From NCBI RefSeq assembly GCF_019857185.1, contig NZ_JAHWXP010000003.1:649501-713500 (forward strand): 64,000 bases of DNA, read 5' to 3'. This DNA comes from Alteriqipengyuania abyssalis (GTDB lineage: Bacteria > Pseudomonadota > Alphaproteobacteria > Sphingomonadales > Sphingomonadaceae). Of the stretch, positions 43,078-55,015 are shown piece by piece. Position 1 is the stretch's first letter. Every line of letters begins with the position of its first letter. The notes beneath the pieces are model-generated. The model was not told the DNA's origin. It did not search any database and was given only the letters and a program-made list of their open reading frames with translations. The translations under genes were made by a program, and so were the position numbers.

Positions 43078-43659
43078 TCAGCCTTCGGGCGCGTCTCCTC
43101 CGCCCAGCCGCTTGCGCCAGTCGATCCGGGTCAGCGCGACGATCCCCGCCAGCATCGCCACCTGCAGCGCGATGCCCCACGGGCTGGTGAGGCCGCTGCG
43201 GATGACCTCGCCCAGGCTGGTCGCGCGGATGGTGTGCGCGGTGACGCCGTAGATCGTGTAGGAAACGAACCGGCCGGCGAAGAACGCCGCGGTGAAGGGC
43301 AGCAGGCGCATCCGGGCGAGGCCCGCGGCCATGAACAATTGCGCCGATGGCAGCGGGGAGAGCGCGAACAGCCCGAGCCCGAGCAGCGTGCTGCCGCGCC
43401 GCTGCTCGAGCGCTTCGCGCGCCGCCGCCAGATTGTCCTGCGTGCGCGCAGAGAGGAACCTTGCGCCCAGATACCGCGTGGCGAGGCCGAGCAGCAAGCG
43501 CCCCGACGCCGCCGCCAGCGCGCCCACGGGGACGAGGATCGGCAGCGCCAGATCTCCGCCCAGCGTGTAGAGCGCTATGATCGACCAGGTCGGCGGCCCG
43601 AACGCGGGCAGCAGGTTCACGCCGAACACGATGGCGAAGAAGATCAGGTATTCGGTCAT
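43078..43659 (-). CDS. VTT/DedA-like small membrane protein
   Basis: A 193-residue protein with about five hydrophobic helices. Start MTEYLIFFAIVFGVNLLPAFGPPTWSII, mid region GLGLFALSPLPSAQLFMAAGLARMRLLPFTAAFFAGRFVSY, typical of the VTT (SNARE-associated/DedA-like) family with the Pro/Gly-rich re-entrant loop. Substrate unknown; DedA-like proteins affect lipid scrambling or envelope stress. It lies 31 bases after the secreted protein gene. Confidence 0.78.
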   Translation of the reverse strand: MTEYLIFFAIVFGVNLLPAFGPPTWSIIALYTLGGDLALPILVPVGALAAASGRLLLGLATRYLGARFLSARTQDNLAAAREALEQRRGSTLLGLGLFALSPLPSAQLFMAAGLARMRLLPFTAAFFAGRFVSYTIYGVTAHTIRATSLGEVIRSGLTSPWGIALQVAMLAGIVALTRIDWRKRLGGGDAPEG

Positions 43660-43690
43660 TCGTCGCCCCGCCTCCTATCGTCGCCGCCGG

Positions 43691-46308
<2,618 letters not shown>

Positions 46309-46494
46309 TCAGTCGAGCGCGTCGCTCGCCTTTTTGCCCGCGAAAATGCCGAGCAGCAGGAAGACCACGAACAGCACCACCGCAATGATCGCGATCCAGA
46401 CCGCGATATCGACGAAAGCGCCTGCAACTCCGCCGAAACCCAGGATCGCGGCGATAGCGGCGACGACGAGACACATGATGGCGAGTTTGATCAT
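46309..46494 (-). CDS. DUF1328 (YtjA-like) small membrane protein
   Basis: A 61-residue protein with two hydrophobic helices (about 2-22 and 28-52) and the family pattern AAILGFGGVAGAFVDIAVWIAI. Members are often part of the general stress regulon but have no known function. ATG 46494 has no ribosome site; an EcfG-like GGAAC-N16-GGTT lies immediately upstream, which might give a nearly leaderless mRNA. Confidence 0.87.
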   Translation of the reverse strand: MIKLAIMCLVVAAIAAILGFGGVAGAFVDIAVWIAIIAVVLFVVFLLLGIFAGKKASDALD

Positions 46495-46503
46495 GCTGGT
46501 GAG

Positions 46504-46528
46504 AACCGTTGACGCGACCCGGGGTTCC
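46504..46528 (-). promoter_or_regulatory. Imperfect EcfG-like promoter upstream of DUF1328 gene
   Basis: On the - strand GGAAC (46528-46524), 16 bases, GGTT (46507-46504). One base off consensus and only 9 bases before the start codon, so it is only a candidate. Confidence 0.35.
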
Positions 46529-46674
46529 CCTCGCCTCTCCAGGCCGAGACCCGTTCTGCCGAGGTTCAGGCGCACTCGGGCCTGTTCAGCTTTGCGCATC
46601 ACCGACTTGCGCTTTTCGAGCCATTCGGGCCACAGCGCCCGCACGACCCCGCCGCCAATCCCGACGGAGCCATA

Positions 46675-48291
46675 ATGACCGAATTTCCCCCGCCCGCAGA
46701 CGATGGCCAGCCCGAAGCCGGGGTGCCCAGGAAGCGCAACGCCTTCACCCGCTTCCTCGACGGCGTCGAATGGCTGGGCAACCTCCTCCCCCACCCCGTC
46801 ACCTTGTTCGCGCTGCTGGCGGTGGGCATCGTGCTGCTGTCGGGCCTGTTCGGCGCGCTGGGCGTTGCGGTGGTCGATCCGAGACCCGCAGGCGCGTCCG
46901 GTGTGGCCGATGACGGGATGATCCGCGCGGTCAGCCTGATGAACGTGGAGGGGCTGCAACGCATCTTCACCGGGCTGGTCGACAACTTCACTTCGTTTGC
47001 GCCGCTCGGCGTGGTGCTGGTCGCGATGCTGGGCGTGGGCGTGGCGGAGAAATCGGGGCTGCTGAGCGCGGCGGTGCGCAGTCTGGTGCTGGGCGCGCCG
47101 CCCAAGCTGGTGACCGTGGCGATCGTGTTCGCCGGGATCATCTCCAACACCGCGAGCGAGGTCGGCTATGTCGTGCTGATCCCGCTGGGCGGCGCGATCT
47201 ACTACGCGCTCGGCCGTCATCCGCTGGCGGGCATGGCCGCCGCCTTTGCGGGCGTTTCGGGCGGCTATTCCGCCAACCTGCTGATCGGCACGATCGACCC
47301 GCTGCTGGCCGGGATTACCGAGGAAGCGGCGCAGCTGATCGACCCCGACTACACCGTGCTGGCGACCGCCAACTGGTATTTCATGGTCGCGAGCACCTTC
47401 CTGATCACCGCAATCGGCAGCCTCGTTTCGATCTACATCGTCGAGCCGCAGCTGGGGAAGTTCGATGCCTCCAAGGCCGATCCCGAGATTCTCGACGAAG
47501 GAATGATGCAGCCGCTCCAGAGCGAGGAGAAGAAGGGCCTGCGCTGGGCGGGCATCGCAATGCTCGGCGTCTTCGCGCTGATGGCGCTGACGCTGTGGCC
47601 CGAGTGGGGCGTTCTGCGCAATCTGGAGACGGGCGAGCGGATGGATTCGCCCTTCTTCGACGGGTTCGTGGTGTGGATCCTGATCTTCTTCGTCGTCATC
47701 GGCTATGCCTATGGGCGCGCGGCGAAGACGATGAAGACCGACCGCGACGTGATCGACGCGATGGCGGGCGCGCTCAGCTCACTGGGCCTCTACATCGTGC
47801 TGGTGTTCTTCGCCGCGCAGTTCGTCGCCTTCTTCGGGTGGACGCATCTGGGCGGGATCACCGCCGTCACCGGCGCGCAATTCCTCAAGGACACCGGGAT
47901 GACCGGCCCGGCGATGTTCTTCGCCTTCATCGGCATCTGCGCGCTGATCAACCTGTCGCTTGGCTCGGCATCCGCGCAGTGGGCGGTCACCGCGCCGATC
48001 TTCGTGCCGATGCTGATGCTGATCGGCTATTCGCCCGAAGCGATCCAGGCGGCCTACAGGATCGGCGATTCCACCACCAACATCATCACCCCGATGATGA
48101 GCTATTTCGGGCTGATCCTGGCGTGGGCGACGCGATATCAGAAGGATCTGGGCGTGGGCACGCTGATCGCGATGATGCTGCCCTATTCGATCTGCTTCTT
48201 CATCGCGTGGTCGGTCTTCTTCTACCTGTGGACCTTCGCGCTCGGCCTGCCGGTGGGTCCGGGTTCACCGACCTATTACCCGGCGGACTAG
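46675..48291 (+). CDS. AbgT family transporter
   Basis: A 538-residue membrane protein of the AbgT/MtrF family, with about 11-13 helices. Family motifs: RFLDGVEWLGNLLPHPVTLFALL, LVAMLGVGVAEKSGLLSAA, IIPLGGAIYYALGRHPLAGMAAAFAGVSGGYSANLLIGTIDPLLAG and YRIGDSTTNIITPMMSYFGLI. Relatives import p-aminobenzoyl-glutamate or export sulfonamides. The substrate here is unknown. ATG 46675. Confidence 0.93.
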   Translation: MTEFPPPADDGQPEAGVPRKRNAFTRFLDGVEWLGNLLPHPVTLFALLAVGIVLLSGLFGALGVAVVDPRPAGASGVADDGMIRAVSLMNVEGLQRIFTGLVDNFTSFAPLGVVLVAMLGVGVAEKSGLLSAAVRSLVLGAPPKLVTVAIVFAGIISNTASEVGYVVLIPLGGAIYYALGRHPLAGMAAAFAGVSGGYSANLLIGTIDPLLAGITEEAAQLIDPDYTVLATANWYFMVASTFLITAIGSLVSIYIVEPQLGKFDASKADPEILDEGMMQPLQSEEKKGLRWAGIAMLGVFALMALTLWPEWGVLRNLETGERMDSPFFDGFVVWILIFFVVIGYAYGRAAKTMKTDRDVIDAMAGALSSLGLYIVLVFFAAQFVAFFGWTHLGGITAVTGAQFLKDTGMTGPAMFFAFIGICALINLSLGSASAQWAVTAPIFVPMLMLIGYSPEAIQAAYRIGDSTTNIITPMMSYFGLILAWATRYQKDLGVGTLIAMMLPYSICFFIAWSVFFYLWTFALGLPVGPGSPTYYPAD

Positions 48292-48295
48292 CGGC

Positions 48296-48703
48296 TCAGA
48301 ACGTGCCCAGCCGCGACAGCGCGATGAAGATGCACCCTGCGCCAAGGATCGCGGAAAGACCCGCCCACACCTCGCTCGCGCTCGCCATCAGCCAGCGACC
48401 GAAGGTGACGAAGCGTTCGCCCGCCGCCAGCAGCACGATGCCTTCCAGCACCAGCAGCCCGCCCAGCGCGGAGACCGCGATGAACAGCCAGTCGTCCGGC
48501 CGCCACGGCACCACGAGATAGATCACCGCGCCCAGCGTCAGCGTGAGAATCCCGGCGATGAAGCGCATGCCCGGCGACTGCTCGAAATCCTGCATCATCG
48601 CCTTCCACGTACCCGGCAGCCGCAGCTCGCCCATAGCGGCGGCGAAGGCGTAGATGCCGATGAACATGGCGATCCAGGCGGGAATGGTGTCGGCGGTGGC
48701 CAT
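48296..48703 (-). CDS. Small multi-helix membrane protein
   Basis: A 135-residue protein with four hydrophobic helices (about 9-28, 48-65, 72-93, 112-131): IPAWIAMFIGIYAFAAAMGEL, IAGILTLTLGAVIYLVVP, LFIAVSALGGLLVLEGIVLL, SAILGAGCIFIALS. No family recognised; it resembles DUF2065-like small membrane proteins. It converges on the AbgT gene with 4 bases between stops. Confidence 0.75.
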   Translation of the reverse strand: MATADTIPAWIAMFIGIYAFAAAMGELRLPGTWKAMMQDFEQSPGMRFIAGILTLTLGAVIYLVVPWRPDDWLFIAVSALGGLLVLEGIVLLAAGERFVTFGRWLMASASEVWAGLSAILGAGCIFIALSRLGTF

Positions 48704-49017
48704 CTGCGGCGATTGCTCCTGTGATAATCGTGCCAAGCATCGCAAGAACCGGTCGCGATGCTGATGCGCCGCGCAGCGGGCAACGGGCCCGCGCGGCAGC
48801 TCGCCGCTCCGGTACCGCGCCCGGCCAGGTGCCACCGCCACATGATGCGCGTGTGACTCACCGCCGGAAATTGCGTAGTTAACAATTGTTTCTTGGCCGA
48901 TGGCACACGCGTTCGCAAGCGGGCCGCTCCACCGCCGCACGACCGCCCCGTTATGCGACAGCCGCAGCCCGGTTTCTTATCAGGCGCAGGGAGGGTCAGT
49001 GCCCGCCCGGCGCGCGG
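48704..49017. other. 314-base intergenic region
   Basis: No gene, repeat or strong promoter motif seen. A short A/T-rich segment (GTTAACAATTG, around 48880) may hold promoter elements for the - strand gene at 48703. Confidence 0.5.
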
Positions 49018-50835
49018 TCAGCCGCCGCCGTTCGCGATCCAGCGGTCGATCTTTTCCTCCAGCACCGGCAGCGGCAGGCCGCCGGTGTTGAGCACCTGCG
49101 CGTGGAAATCCTTGATGTCGAACGCATCGCCCAGCTTGGCCTGCGCGCGCTCGCGCAGTTCCTGGATCTTCAGCGCGCCGATCTTGTAGGCCAGCGCCTG
49201 GCTCGGGATCGCGATATAGCGCTCCACCTCGGCGACCACTTCGGTGCGGGTCATGCCTGAATTTTCGAGCATGAAGTCGATCGCCTGCTCGCGGGTCCAG
49301 CCCTTGGAGTGGATGCCGGTGTCGACCACCAGCCGCATCGCGCGCAGCTGTTCGTCCTGCAACGTGCCGTACCGCGCCCACGGGTCTTCATAAAAGCCCA
49401 TCTCGTTGCCCAGCGTCTCGGCATAGAGCGCCCAGCCTTCGACGAAGGAGGTCGTCCCGCCGAAGCGCATGAAGGCGGGCAGATCCTCGTTCTCCTGCGC
49501 CAGACTGATCTGGAAATGGTGCCCCGGCGCGCCTTCGTGGAGGTAGAGCGTCACATTGCCCGTCGTCAGGCGACTGGGCAGGTCGTAGGCGTTGAAGAAG
49601 AACGTGCCCGGGCGCGATCCGTCGGGGGTGCCCGACTGGTAGGAGCCGCCCGCGCTGAACTGCTCGATCGAGGGGTCGTAGGGTTCGATCTTGAGTTCGG
49701 ACTTGGGGACCAGGCTGAACAGTTCGCCGATCTTCGCATCGACCTGCTTGCCGATATCGTAATAGGTCTGGGTCAGCGCCTCGCGGCTCTCCGGCTTGAA
49801 CTGCTCGTCGGTGCGCACGTAGTCGAAGAACTCGCCCAGCGTGCCTTCGAAGCCGACCTCTTCCTTCAGCGCCTCCAGCTCACCCTTGATCCGCTCGACC
49901 TCGGAAAGGCCCAGCTGGTGGATGTAGTCGGCTTTGAGCGGCAGGGTCGTAGTGCTCTCGATCAGCTGTTCGTACAGCTTCGCCCCTCCCTTCATCTGGC
50001 TCAGGCCGACCTCCTCACGCGCGGCGGCAAGATATTCGTCGCGCAGGAAATCGCGCAGCCGTTCGTGCGCGGCGTAGATTTCGCGGGTCTTGGCCTCATA
50101 GGCGGCGGTTAGCCGGGCCTTGTCCGCGTCCGAGAAATCCTCGGGGAACATCGTGGTCGGGCCCATGAACTGCGATTCCGCGATCGGGATCGCCAGCTGC
50201 GTGTCGAGCTGCGAAATCACGTTGCCGATTGTCAGCTTGGTTTCGACCACGCCCGTTTCCATCCCTTCACGGAACTTCTCGATCGAGCGGTCGGTGATAG
50301 CGATATAGTCGTCGTGGCGGCTGAGGTTGTCTTCGTAGTTCGCGATGGTCTTGAACGGCGCCGCGCCGGTCCCGCTCGCGAAATTGGGGTAGAAGGTGTG
50401 GAAGCCGCTGAAGTGGTTGACCGGGCGCACCTCGGTCAGCGCGCGGATTTCCGGGGTTGCACCTTTGAGCGATTCATCCTGGTTGTACTTGAACACGTCG
50501 TAGGCGAGCTGGTCGGTCGGCGAGAGCTTGGCACGGTCGATCTGGTCGAGCAGCGCAACGTTGAGCTGCGTATCGCGCAGCGAGGCATAATAGCTCGCAT
50601 CGGTCAGGTAGTCGCCCAGCCGGTCCGCATTGGTATCGTCGCCGCGGAACAGGCGGCTGAGCGGGTTGAGTTCGAGGCTGCGCGCATCGGAATCGGCGAA
50701 CAGCGCGAACAGCTTGTCGTGTTCGGACTGCTGCGCGGCGACGGGCGCTTCCTCGTGATGATCGGCCAGCGCCACCCCGGGCGAGGCAAGCAGGGCGAGC
50801 GCGGCGGCTCCGGTCAGCAAGCGGCGGATGGTCAT
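49018..50835 (-). CDS. DUF885 family secreted peptidase-like protein
   Basis: A 605-residue protein with a signal peptide (MTIRRLLTGAAALALLASPGVALA). DUF885 features: YLHEGAPGHHFQISLAQEN with the HExxxHH-like zinc motif, SFVEGWALYAETLGNEMGFY and LVVDTGIHSKGWTREQAIDFM. The fold is of the gluzincin M32/M3-like type and members are probable periplasmic carboxypeptidases. Transcribed alone. ATG 50835. Confidence 0.9.
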   Translation of the reverse strand: MTIRRLLTGAAALALLASPGVALADHHEEAPVAAQQSEHDKLFALFADSDARSLELNPLSRLFRGDDTNADRLGDYLTDASYYASLRDTQLNVALLDQIDRAKLSPTDQLAYDVFKYNQDESLKGATPEIRALTEVRPVNHFSGFHTFYPNFASGTGAAPFKTIANYEDNLSRHDDYIAITDRSIEKFREGMETGVVETKLTIGNVISQLDTQLAIPIAESQFMGPTTMFPEDFSDADKARLTAAYEAKTREIYAAHERLRDFLRDEYLAAAREEVGLSQMKGGAKLYEQLIESTTTLPLKADYIHQLGLSEVERIKGELEALKEEVGFEGTLGEFFDYVRTDEQFKPESREALTQTYYDIGKQVDAKIGELFSLVPKSELKIEPYDPSIEQFSAGGSYQSGTPDGSRPGTFFFNAYDLPSRLTTGNVTLYLHEGAPGHHFQISLAQENEDLPAFMRFGGTTSFVEGWALYAETLGNEMGFYEDPWARYGTLQDEQLRAMRLVVDTGIHSKGWTREQAIDFMLENSGMTRTEVVAEVERYIAIPSQALAYKIGALKIQELRERAQAKLGDAFDIKDFHAQVLNTGGLPLPVLEEKIDRWIANGGG

Positions 50836-50971
50836 GTCGGTAGTCTCCCCCGGAATATAATCGCGCACGAGCCTAGGCTCTGGCGGCCCTTCCACCAAGC
50901 GCCTTCGATCAGCCGCATTGTGGCATCGACGGGCGGCGGCTATCACGATCCCACTTTCGCCCCGTCATCGC

Positions 50972-51490
50972 CTAGGCTGCGAGATGATGACCGAAGAGAT
51001 GGGGGATCAGTTGGACGGTGCTCTCCACCTTTTCGAACGCGCCCAGCGGAACGTTGCGCAAAGCGGGGCGAACCGCTTTCTGCCCGAGCGCGTTGCCCTT
51101 GGTATGCCTGACCTCGCGATCGCCGAGATCGGGCAGGCCCTCCCCCGGCGCTCCCCCGAAAAAGCGATAGTGGTCGATTTCGAGCGTTCTGGGATCGTGC
51201 ACCATCACGACCACACAGGCCGAAGGCTTGCGGGTCAACGCGGTCTGGATCGCATAGCGCGCGGCCCGCCCATCAATGTGCTTGGCCTTCAGCTGCACAT
51301 GCCGAATCAGGTCGCCGACCTCGAAAACAACGTCGAAGCCGCCGTCATCCACCTCGCCGCGTGCCACGCTGAAATCGAAGCATTGCAGACGCCACAGCTC
51401 GCTGCACACTTCGGCCAGGAAGCGATGTTCCAGAACCTTTTCCCGCGTGGAGGAGCGCAGCGAGAGGGCCTCGACCCAGGGGTCGCTCAC
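50972..51490 (-). CDS. PD-(D/E)XK nuclease-like protein
   Basis: A 172-residue protein. EKVLEHRFLAEVCSELWRL, then VARGEVDDGGFDVVFEVGDLIRHVQLKAKHIDGR shows the D...(V)QLKA order of a PD-(D/E)XK nuclease core; DDGGFD supplies the first acids and QLK the last. No Cys motif or known target. Its ATG overlaps the amidohydrolase stop by four bases, so it is coupled to it. Function unknown; DNA repair, restriction or structural remnant are options. Confidence 0.65.
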   Translation of the reverse strand: MSDPWVEALSLRSSTREKVLEHRFLAEVCSELWRLQCFDFSVARGEVDDGGFDVVFEVGDLIRHVQLKAKHIDGRAARYAIQTALTRKPSACVVVMVHDPRTLEIDHYRFFGGAPGEGLPDLGDREVRHTKGNALGQKAVRPALRNVPLGAFEKVESTVQLIPHLFGHHLAA

Positions 51491-52758
51491 TCGATCACCC
51501 GGCCACGGACCATCGCGAAATCGACCTTCTCCAGCACCGTCACATCTTCCAGCGGATTGCCGTCGACCGCGATGATGTCCGCCGAATAGCCGGGCGCGAG
51601 GCGGCCGATCTGGTCGTCCATCTCCAGCACCTTCGCGGCGACGGTGGTGGCGCTGGCGAGCGCCTGCCGGTCGGTCATGCCCTGTGCGCGCATCAGCGCG
51701 AATTCGCCGGCATTGCGGCCATGCGCGAACACGCCCGCATCGGTGCCGAAGGCGATCGGCACGTTCCAGCGCAGCGCCTTGCCCATGAAGACGCGCGCGG
51801 TATCGGCCACGGCGCGGATCTTGTCCTCCACCACGGGGGTGTAGATGCCCTTGCCCAGCCGCTCGGTCACGCCCTGGAACGCCATCAGCGTGGGGACCAG
51901 CACGGTGCCGTTCTCGCGCATCGCGCGCGCCGCCGCCTCATCAAGATAGGTGCCGTGCTCGATCGTATCGATCCCGGCGCGGCTCGCCGCCTCGATCCCG
52001 CGCGCGCCGTGCGCATGGGCCATGACCTTGAGGCCGAGCGAGTGGGCGGTGTCGGCAATCGCCTTCATTTCCGCATCGCTGAAATGCGCCTCCAGCCCGC
52101 GCCCCTGCTGGCTGAGCACGCCGCCGGTGGCGGTGATCTTGATCACGTCGGAGCCGTTCTGGCTCGCCAGCCGCACCTTGGCGGCGCATTCGACCGGGCC
52201 GGTGCAGGTGAAGCCCGTGTCGAGCAGTTCGTTGACCTCGGGCCGGAAACCGTTGACGTCGCCGTGCCCGCCGATGATCGCCAACGGCACGCCCGCCGCA
52301 ACGATCCGCGGGCCGGGAATCAGCCCCTCGGCCGTTCCGCGCCGCAGGGCGAAGGCGGTTTCGGGCCCGCTGCCCGCCTCGCGCACGGTGGTGAAGCCCG
52401 CCAGCGCGGTAAGCCGCGCGTTCTTCGCGCCCACGACCACGCCCCACTCGTCCGGCTCGACCGCTTCCTTCCAGAAATCGCCGCCGGGATCGCCGGTAAG
52501 GTGAACATGCAGGTCGATCAGGCCGGGCAGCACGGTCTTGTCGGCGAGGTCGATCACCTGCGCCTCGCCACCCGGCGTCTGGAGCCCGTCGACGATCGAA
52601 ACGATCCGGCCATCCTCGATCGTGATGGTGGCAGGGCCGCTCGGCTCGCCATCGGCATCGCGGATCACCGATCCGGCATGGATCACCGTCACCTGCGCCA
52701 GCGAAGGCGTGCCCAGCAGCGCAGCAAACGCCGCCATCACCCAGACCAGTACCCGCAT
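51487..52758 (-). CDS. Secreted amidohydrolase (imidazolonepropionase/Xaa-Pro type)
   Basis: A 423-residue amidohydrolase with signal peptide MRVLVWVMAAFAALLGTPSLAQ. Metal ligands: LIDLHVHLTGD (HxH), VIKITATGG (Lys, site bridging), LKVMAHAHGARGI (His), EHGTYLDEAA, and PIAFGTDAGVFAHG (Asp). Relatives hydrolyse Xaa-Pro dipeptides or cyclic imides. A PD-(D/E)XK-like gene overlaps its end; the S9 peptidase gene is divergent, so both may serve peptide use. Confidence 0.9.
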   Translation of the reverse strand: MRVLVWVMAAFAALLGTPSLAQVTVIHAGSVIRDADGEPSGPATITIEDGRIVSIVDGLQTPGGEAQVIDLADKTVLPGLIDLHVHLTGDPGGDFWKEAVEPDEWGVVVGAKNARLTALAGFTTVREAGSGPETAFALRRGTAEGLIPGPRIVAAGVPLAIIGGHGDVNGFRPEVNELLDTGFTCTGPVECAAKVRLASQNGSDVIKITATGGVLSQQGRGLEAHFSDAEMKAIADTAHSLGLKVMAHAHGARGIEAASRAGIDTIEHGTYLDEAAARAMRENGTVLVPTLMAFQGVTERLGKGIYTPVVEDKIRAVADTARVFMGKALRWNVPIAFGTDAGVFAHGRNAGEFALMRAQGMTDRQALASATTVAAKVLEMDDQIGRLAPGYSADIIAVDGNPLEDVTVLEKVDFAMVRGRVIE

Positions 52759-52872
52759 CGTCCTATTCCCCCTTTTGACCGGCCGCACGTTTGCGCACGC
52801 CGGATGGCTGGCTATAGCCTGCCGCACAGTTTGGCAAAAACAACCCAAGCAATACGAGAGGACCACCACAAG

Positions 52873-54927
52873 ATGCACCACGCCACCCGCACTGCCCTGA
52901 CCGCCGCCAGCCTGCTCGCCGGGGTGTCGCTCGCCGCGACCGCCCAGGCGCGCCCGATGACGCCGCAGGATGTGGCACAGCTGGAAAGCGTGGGCGCAAT
53001 CGCCGTCTCGCCCGATGGCAGCCGCGTCGCCTACACCACCGCCAGCCTGCCCGACGTGGTTGCGGGCGAGGATAATGGCAGCACGCAGCAGCAGCTGAAA
53101 ATGGCCTACGGGCCGGACAACACCCGGGTCTTCCTGCCCGAGGATGTCTCCGTCTCGACGGTCGAATTCTCGCCCGACGGGCGGATGGTCAGCTTCCTGT
53201 GGAGCAAGGACGACGAAGATCGCGCGGTCTGGGGCATCCCCGTCGATGGTGGCGCGCAGATGAAGCTCGCCGCGATCGAGGACGCCTCGGTCCGCAGCTA
53301 CGCATGGGCGCCCGATGGCGCGACGCTCTATCTGCTGGCGAGCGCCGCCCCCGACACAGACCGCAAGGCAGAGGCCAAGAAAGGCTTCAACGCGGTGGTC
53401 TATGAAGAGGAAGAGCGGTTCAACCGCCTGTTCGCCGCGCAGGCCGGTGGCGAGGAGATCGACGCGAAGCCGCGCGAGATCGCCGTGTCCGGCTACGTCA
53501 CCTCGTTCAAGCTGACGCCCGACGGCAAGCTCGGCATTGTCGAAAGCCAGCCGACCCCGCGGATCGACGACACCTATACCGCCAGCCGGGTCAACATCAT
53601 CGATCTGGGCACGGGCCGCGTGCTGCGGACGGTCGAAACGCCGGGCAAGCTGGGCGATCTGGAAGTCTCGCCCGACGGCAGGCAGCTCTCGCTGGTCGCC
53701 GGTATCGACCAGCACGATCCCGCCGCGACGACGCTGCATCTGGTGGATGTCGCCAGCGGTGCATACCGCGCGCTCAACGAGGGCGCGGCGGAAGCGGTCG
53801 GCGATACCGAATGGCTCGCCAATGGCCAGCTTGCCGCGATCGTGGACAAGGGCGCGGACACGATCCTGCGCATGTACAATGCCGATGGCAGCGTGGCGCA
53901 GGAAATCGACCCGGGCGAGCTGGTCCCGACTGCCCTCGAAAACGGCGGCAGCGATTCTCTGTTCGTGCGTGCCGACAGCCCGCGCCACCCCGGCGAACTG
54001 TTCGCGCTGAACGGCACCACCCTGACCCGCTGGACCAGCCACAACCCGTGGCTCGCCGAGATCGACTTCGGCACGCAGCGCACGATGACCTACACCGCGC
54101 GCGACGGACAGCAGATCGAGGGCATTCTGATCGAGCCGGTCGGCGGTGTGCCCAAGGGCGGCGCGCCGACGATCATGATGGTCCATGGCGGGCCGGAATC
54201 GCATTACACCAATGGCTGGCTGACCGGCTATTCGATGCCCGGACAGGTCGGCGCGGGTCAGGGCTATGCCGTGTTCCACCCGAACTATCGCGGCTCGACC
54301 GGCTACGGCACCGCGTTCTCCAAGCAGCACCAGGGCGACTATGCTGGCAAGGAATTCGACGACATCGTCGATGCGAAGCGTGCGCTGGTTGCCGAAGGCG
54401 TGACCGATGCGGACCGCACCGGGATCACCGGCGGGTCCTACGGCGGGTTCGCCAGCGCCTGGGGCGCGACCTATTATTCCAGCGAGTATGCCGCGAGCGT
54501 GATGTTCGTCGGCATCTCCAACAATATCAGCAAGTTTGGCACCACCGACATCCCGAACGAGATGTATCTGGTGCACGAGCGCAAGTGGCCGTGGGAGGAA
54601 TGGGATCACCTGCTCGAACGCAGCCCGATCTACCACGTCGACAAGGCGGAAACCCCGATCCTGATCATGCACGGGGCAGAAGACACGCGCGTTTCGCCGA
54701 CGCAAAGCTACGAGCTGTATCGCAACATCAAGGTGCGCAAGCCCGATACCCCGGTCCGCCTCGTGCTGTTCCCGGGCGAAGGCCACGGCAACCGGCGCGC
54801 GGCCAGCCGCTACGATTACAACCTGCGCATGATGCAGTGGTTCGACACCTATCTGAAGACCGGCGACCGCGATGCGCAGATGCCCGCTCCGCGCCCCGAC
54901 CTGATGATCGAGGACACAAGCGAGTAA
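52873..54927 (+). CDS. S9 family prolyl oligopeptidase-like peptidase
   Basis: A 684-residue protein with a signal peptide (MHHATRTALTAASLLAGVSL, cleavage near TAQA), an N-terminal beta-propeller with WD40-like SPDG repeats (EFSPDGRMVSFLW, YAWAPDGATLYLL), and a C-terminal alpha/beta hydrolase: PTIMMVHGGPESH, nucleophile Ser in GITGGSYGGFASA, Asp in LIMHGAEDTRV and His in FPGEGHGNRR. It degrades peptides in the periplasm or outside. ATG 52873. Confidence 0.95.
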   Translation: MHHATRTALTAASLLAGVSLAATAQARPMTPQDVAQLESVGAIAVSPDGSRVAYTTASLPDVVAGEDNGSTQQQLKMAYGPDNTRVFLPEDVSVSTVEFSPDGRMVSFLWSKDDEDRAVWGIPVDGGAQMKLAAIEDASVRSYAWAPDGATLYLLASAAPDTDRKAEAKKGFNAVVYEEEERFNRLFAAQAGGEEIDAKPREIAVSGYVTSFKLTPDGKLGIVESQPTPRIDDTYTASRVNIIDLGTGRVLRTVETPGKLGDLEVSPDGRQLSLVAGIDQHDPAATTLHLVDVASGAYRALNEGAAEAVGDTEWLANGQLAAIVDKGADTILRMYNADGSVAQEIDPGELVPTALENGGSDSLFVRADSPRHPGELFALNGTTLTRWTSHNPWLAEIDFGTQRTMTYTARDGQQIEGILIEPVGGVPKGGAPTIMMVHGGPESHYTNGWLTGYSMPGQVGAGQGYAVFHPNYRGSTGYGTAFSKQHQGDYAGKEFDDIVDAKRALVAEGVTDADRTGITGGSYGGFASAWGATYYSSEYAASVMFVGISNNISKFGTTDIPNEMYLVHERKWPWEEWDHLLERSPIYHVDKAETPILIMHGAEDTRVSPTQSYELYRNIKVRKPDTPVRLVLFPGEGHGNRRAASRYDYNLRMMQWFDTYLKTGDRDAQMPAPRPDLMIEDTSE

Positions 54928-54942
54928 CGCTGCCTACCAATT

Positions 54943-54981
54943 AAAAGGGGCGCGGAGGTTCAAGCCTCCGCGCCCCTTTTT
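54943..54981. terminator. Strong bidirectional terminator
   Basis: AAAAGGGGCGCGGAGG (54943-54958) pairs over 16 bp with its complement (54965-54980), loop TTCAAG, and TTTTT follows on both strands. It ends the S9 peptidase and MipA genes. Confidence 0.95.
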
Positions 54982-55015
54982 CATGCGTTTGCGATGGTCA
55001 GCTCATCAGCTGGCG

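Noticed and set aside
51721-52872. Upstream extension of the S9 peptidase frame
   Set aside because: Antisense to the amidohydrolase; the signal peptide begins at 52873.
52759-54786. Upstream extension of the amidohydrolase frame
   Set aside because: Antisense to the S9 peptidase gene; signal peptide begins at 52758.
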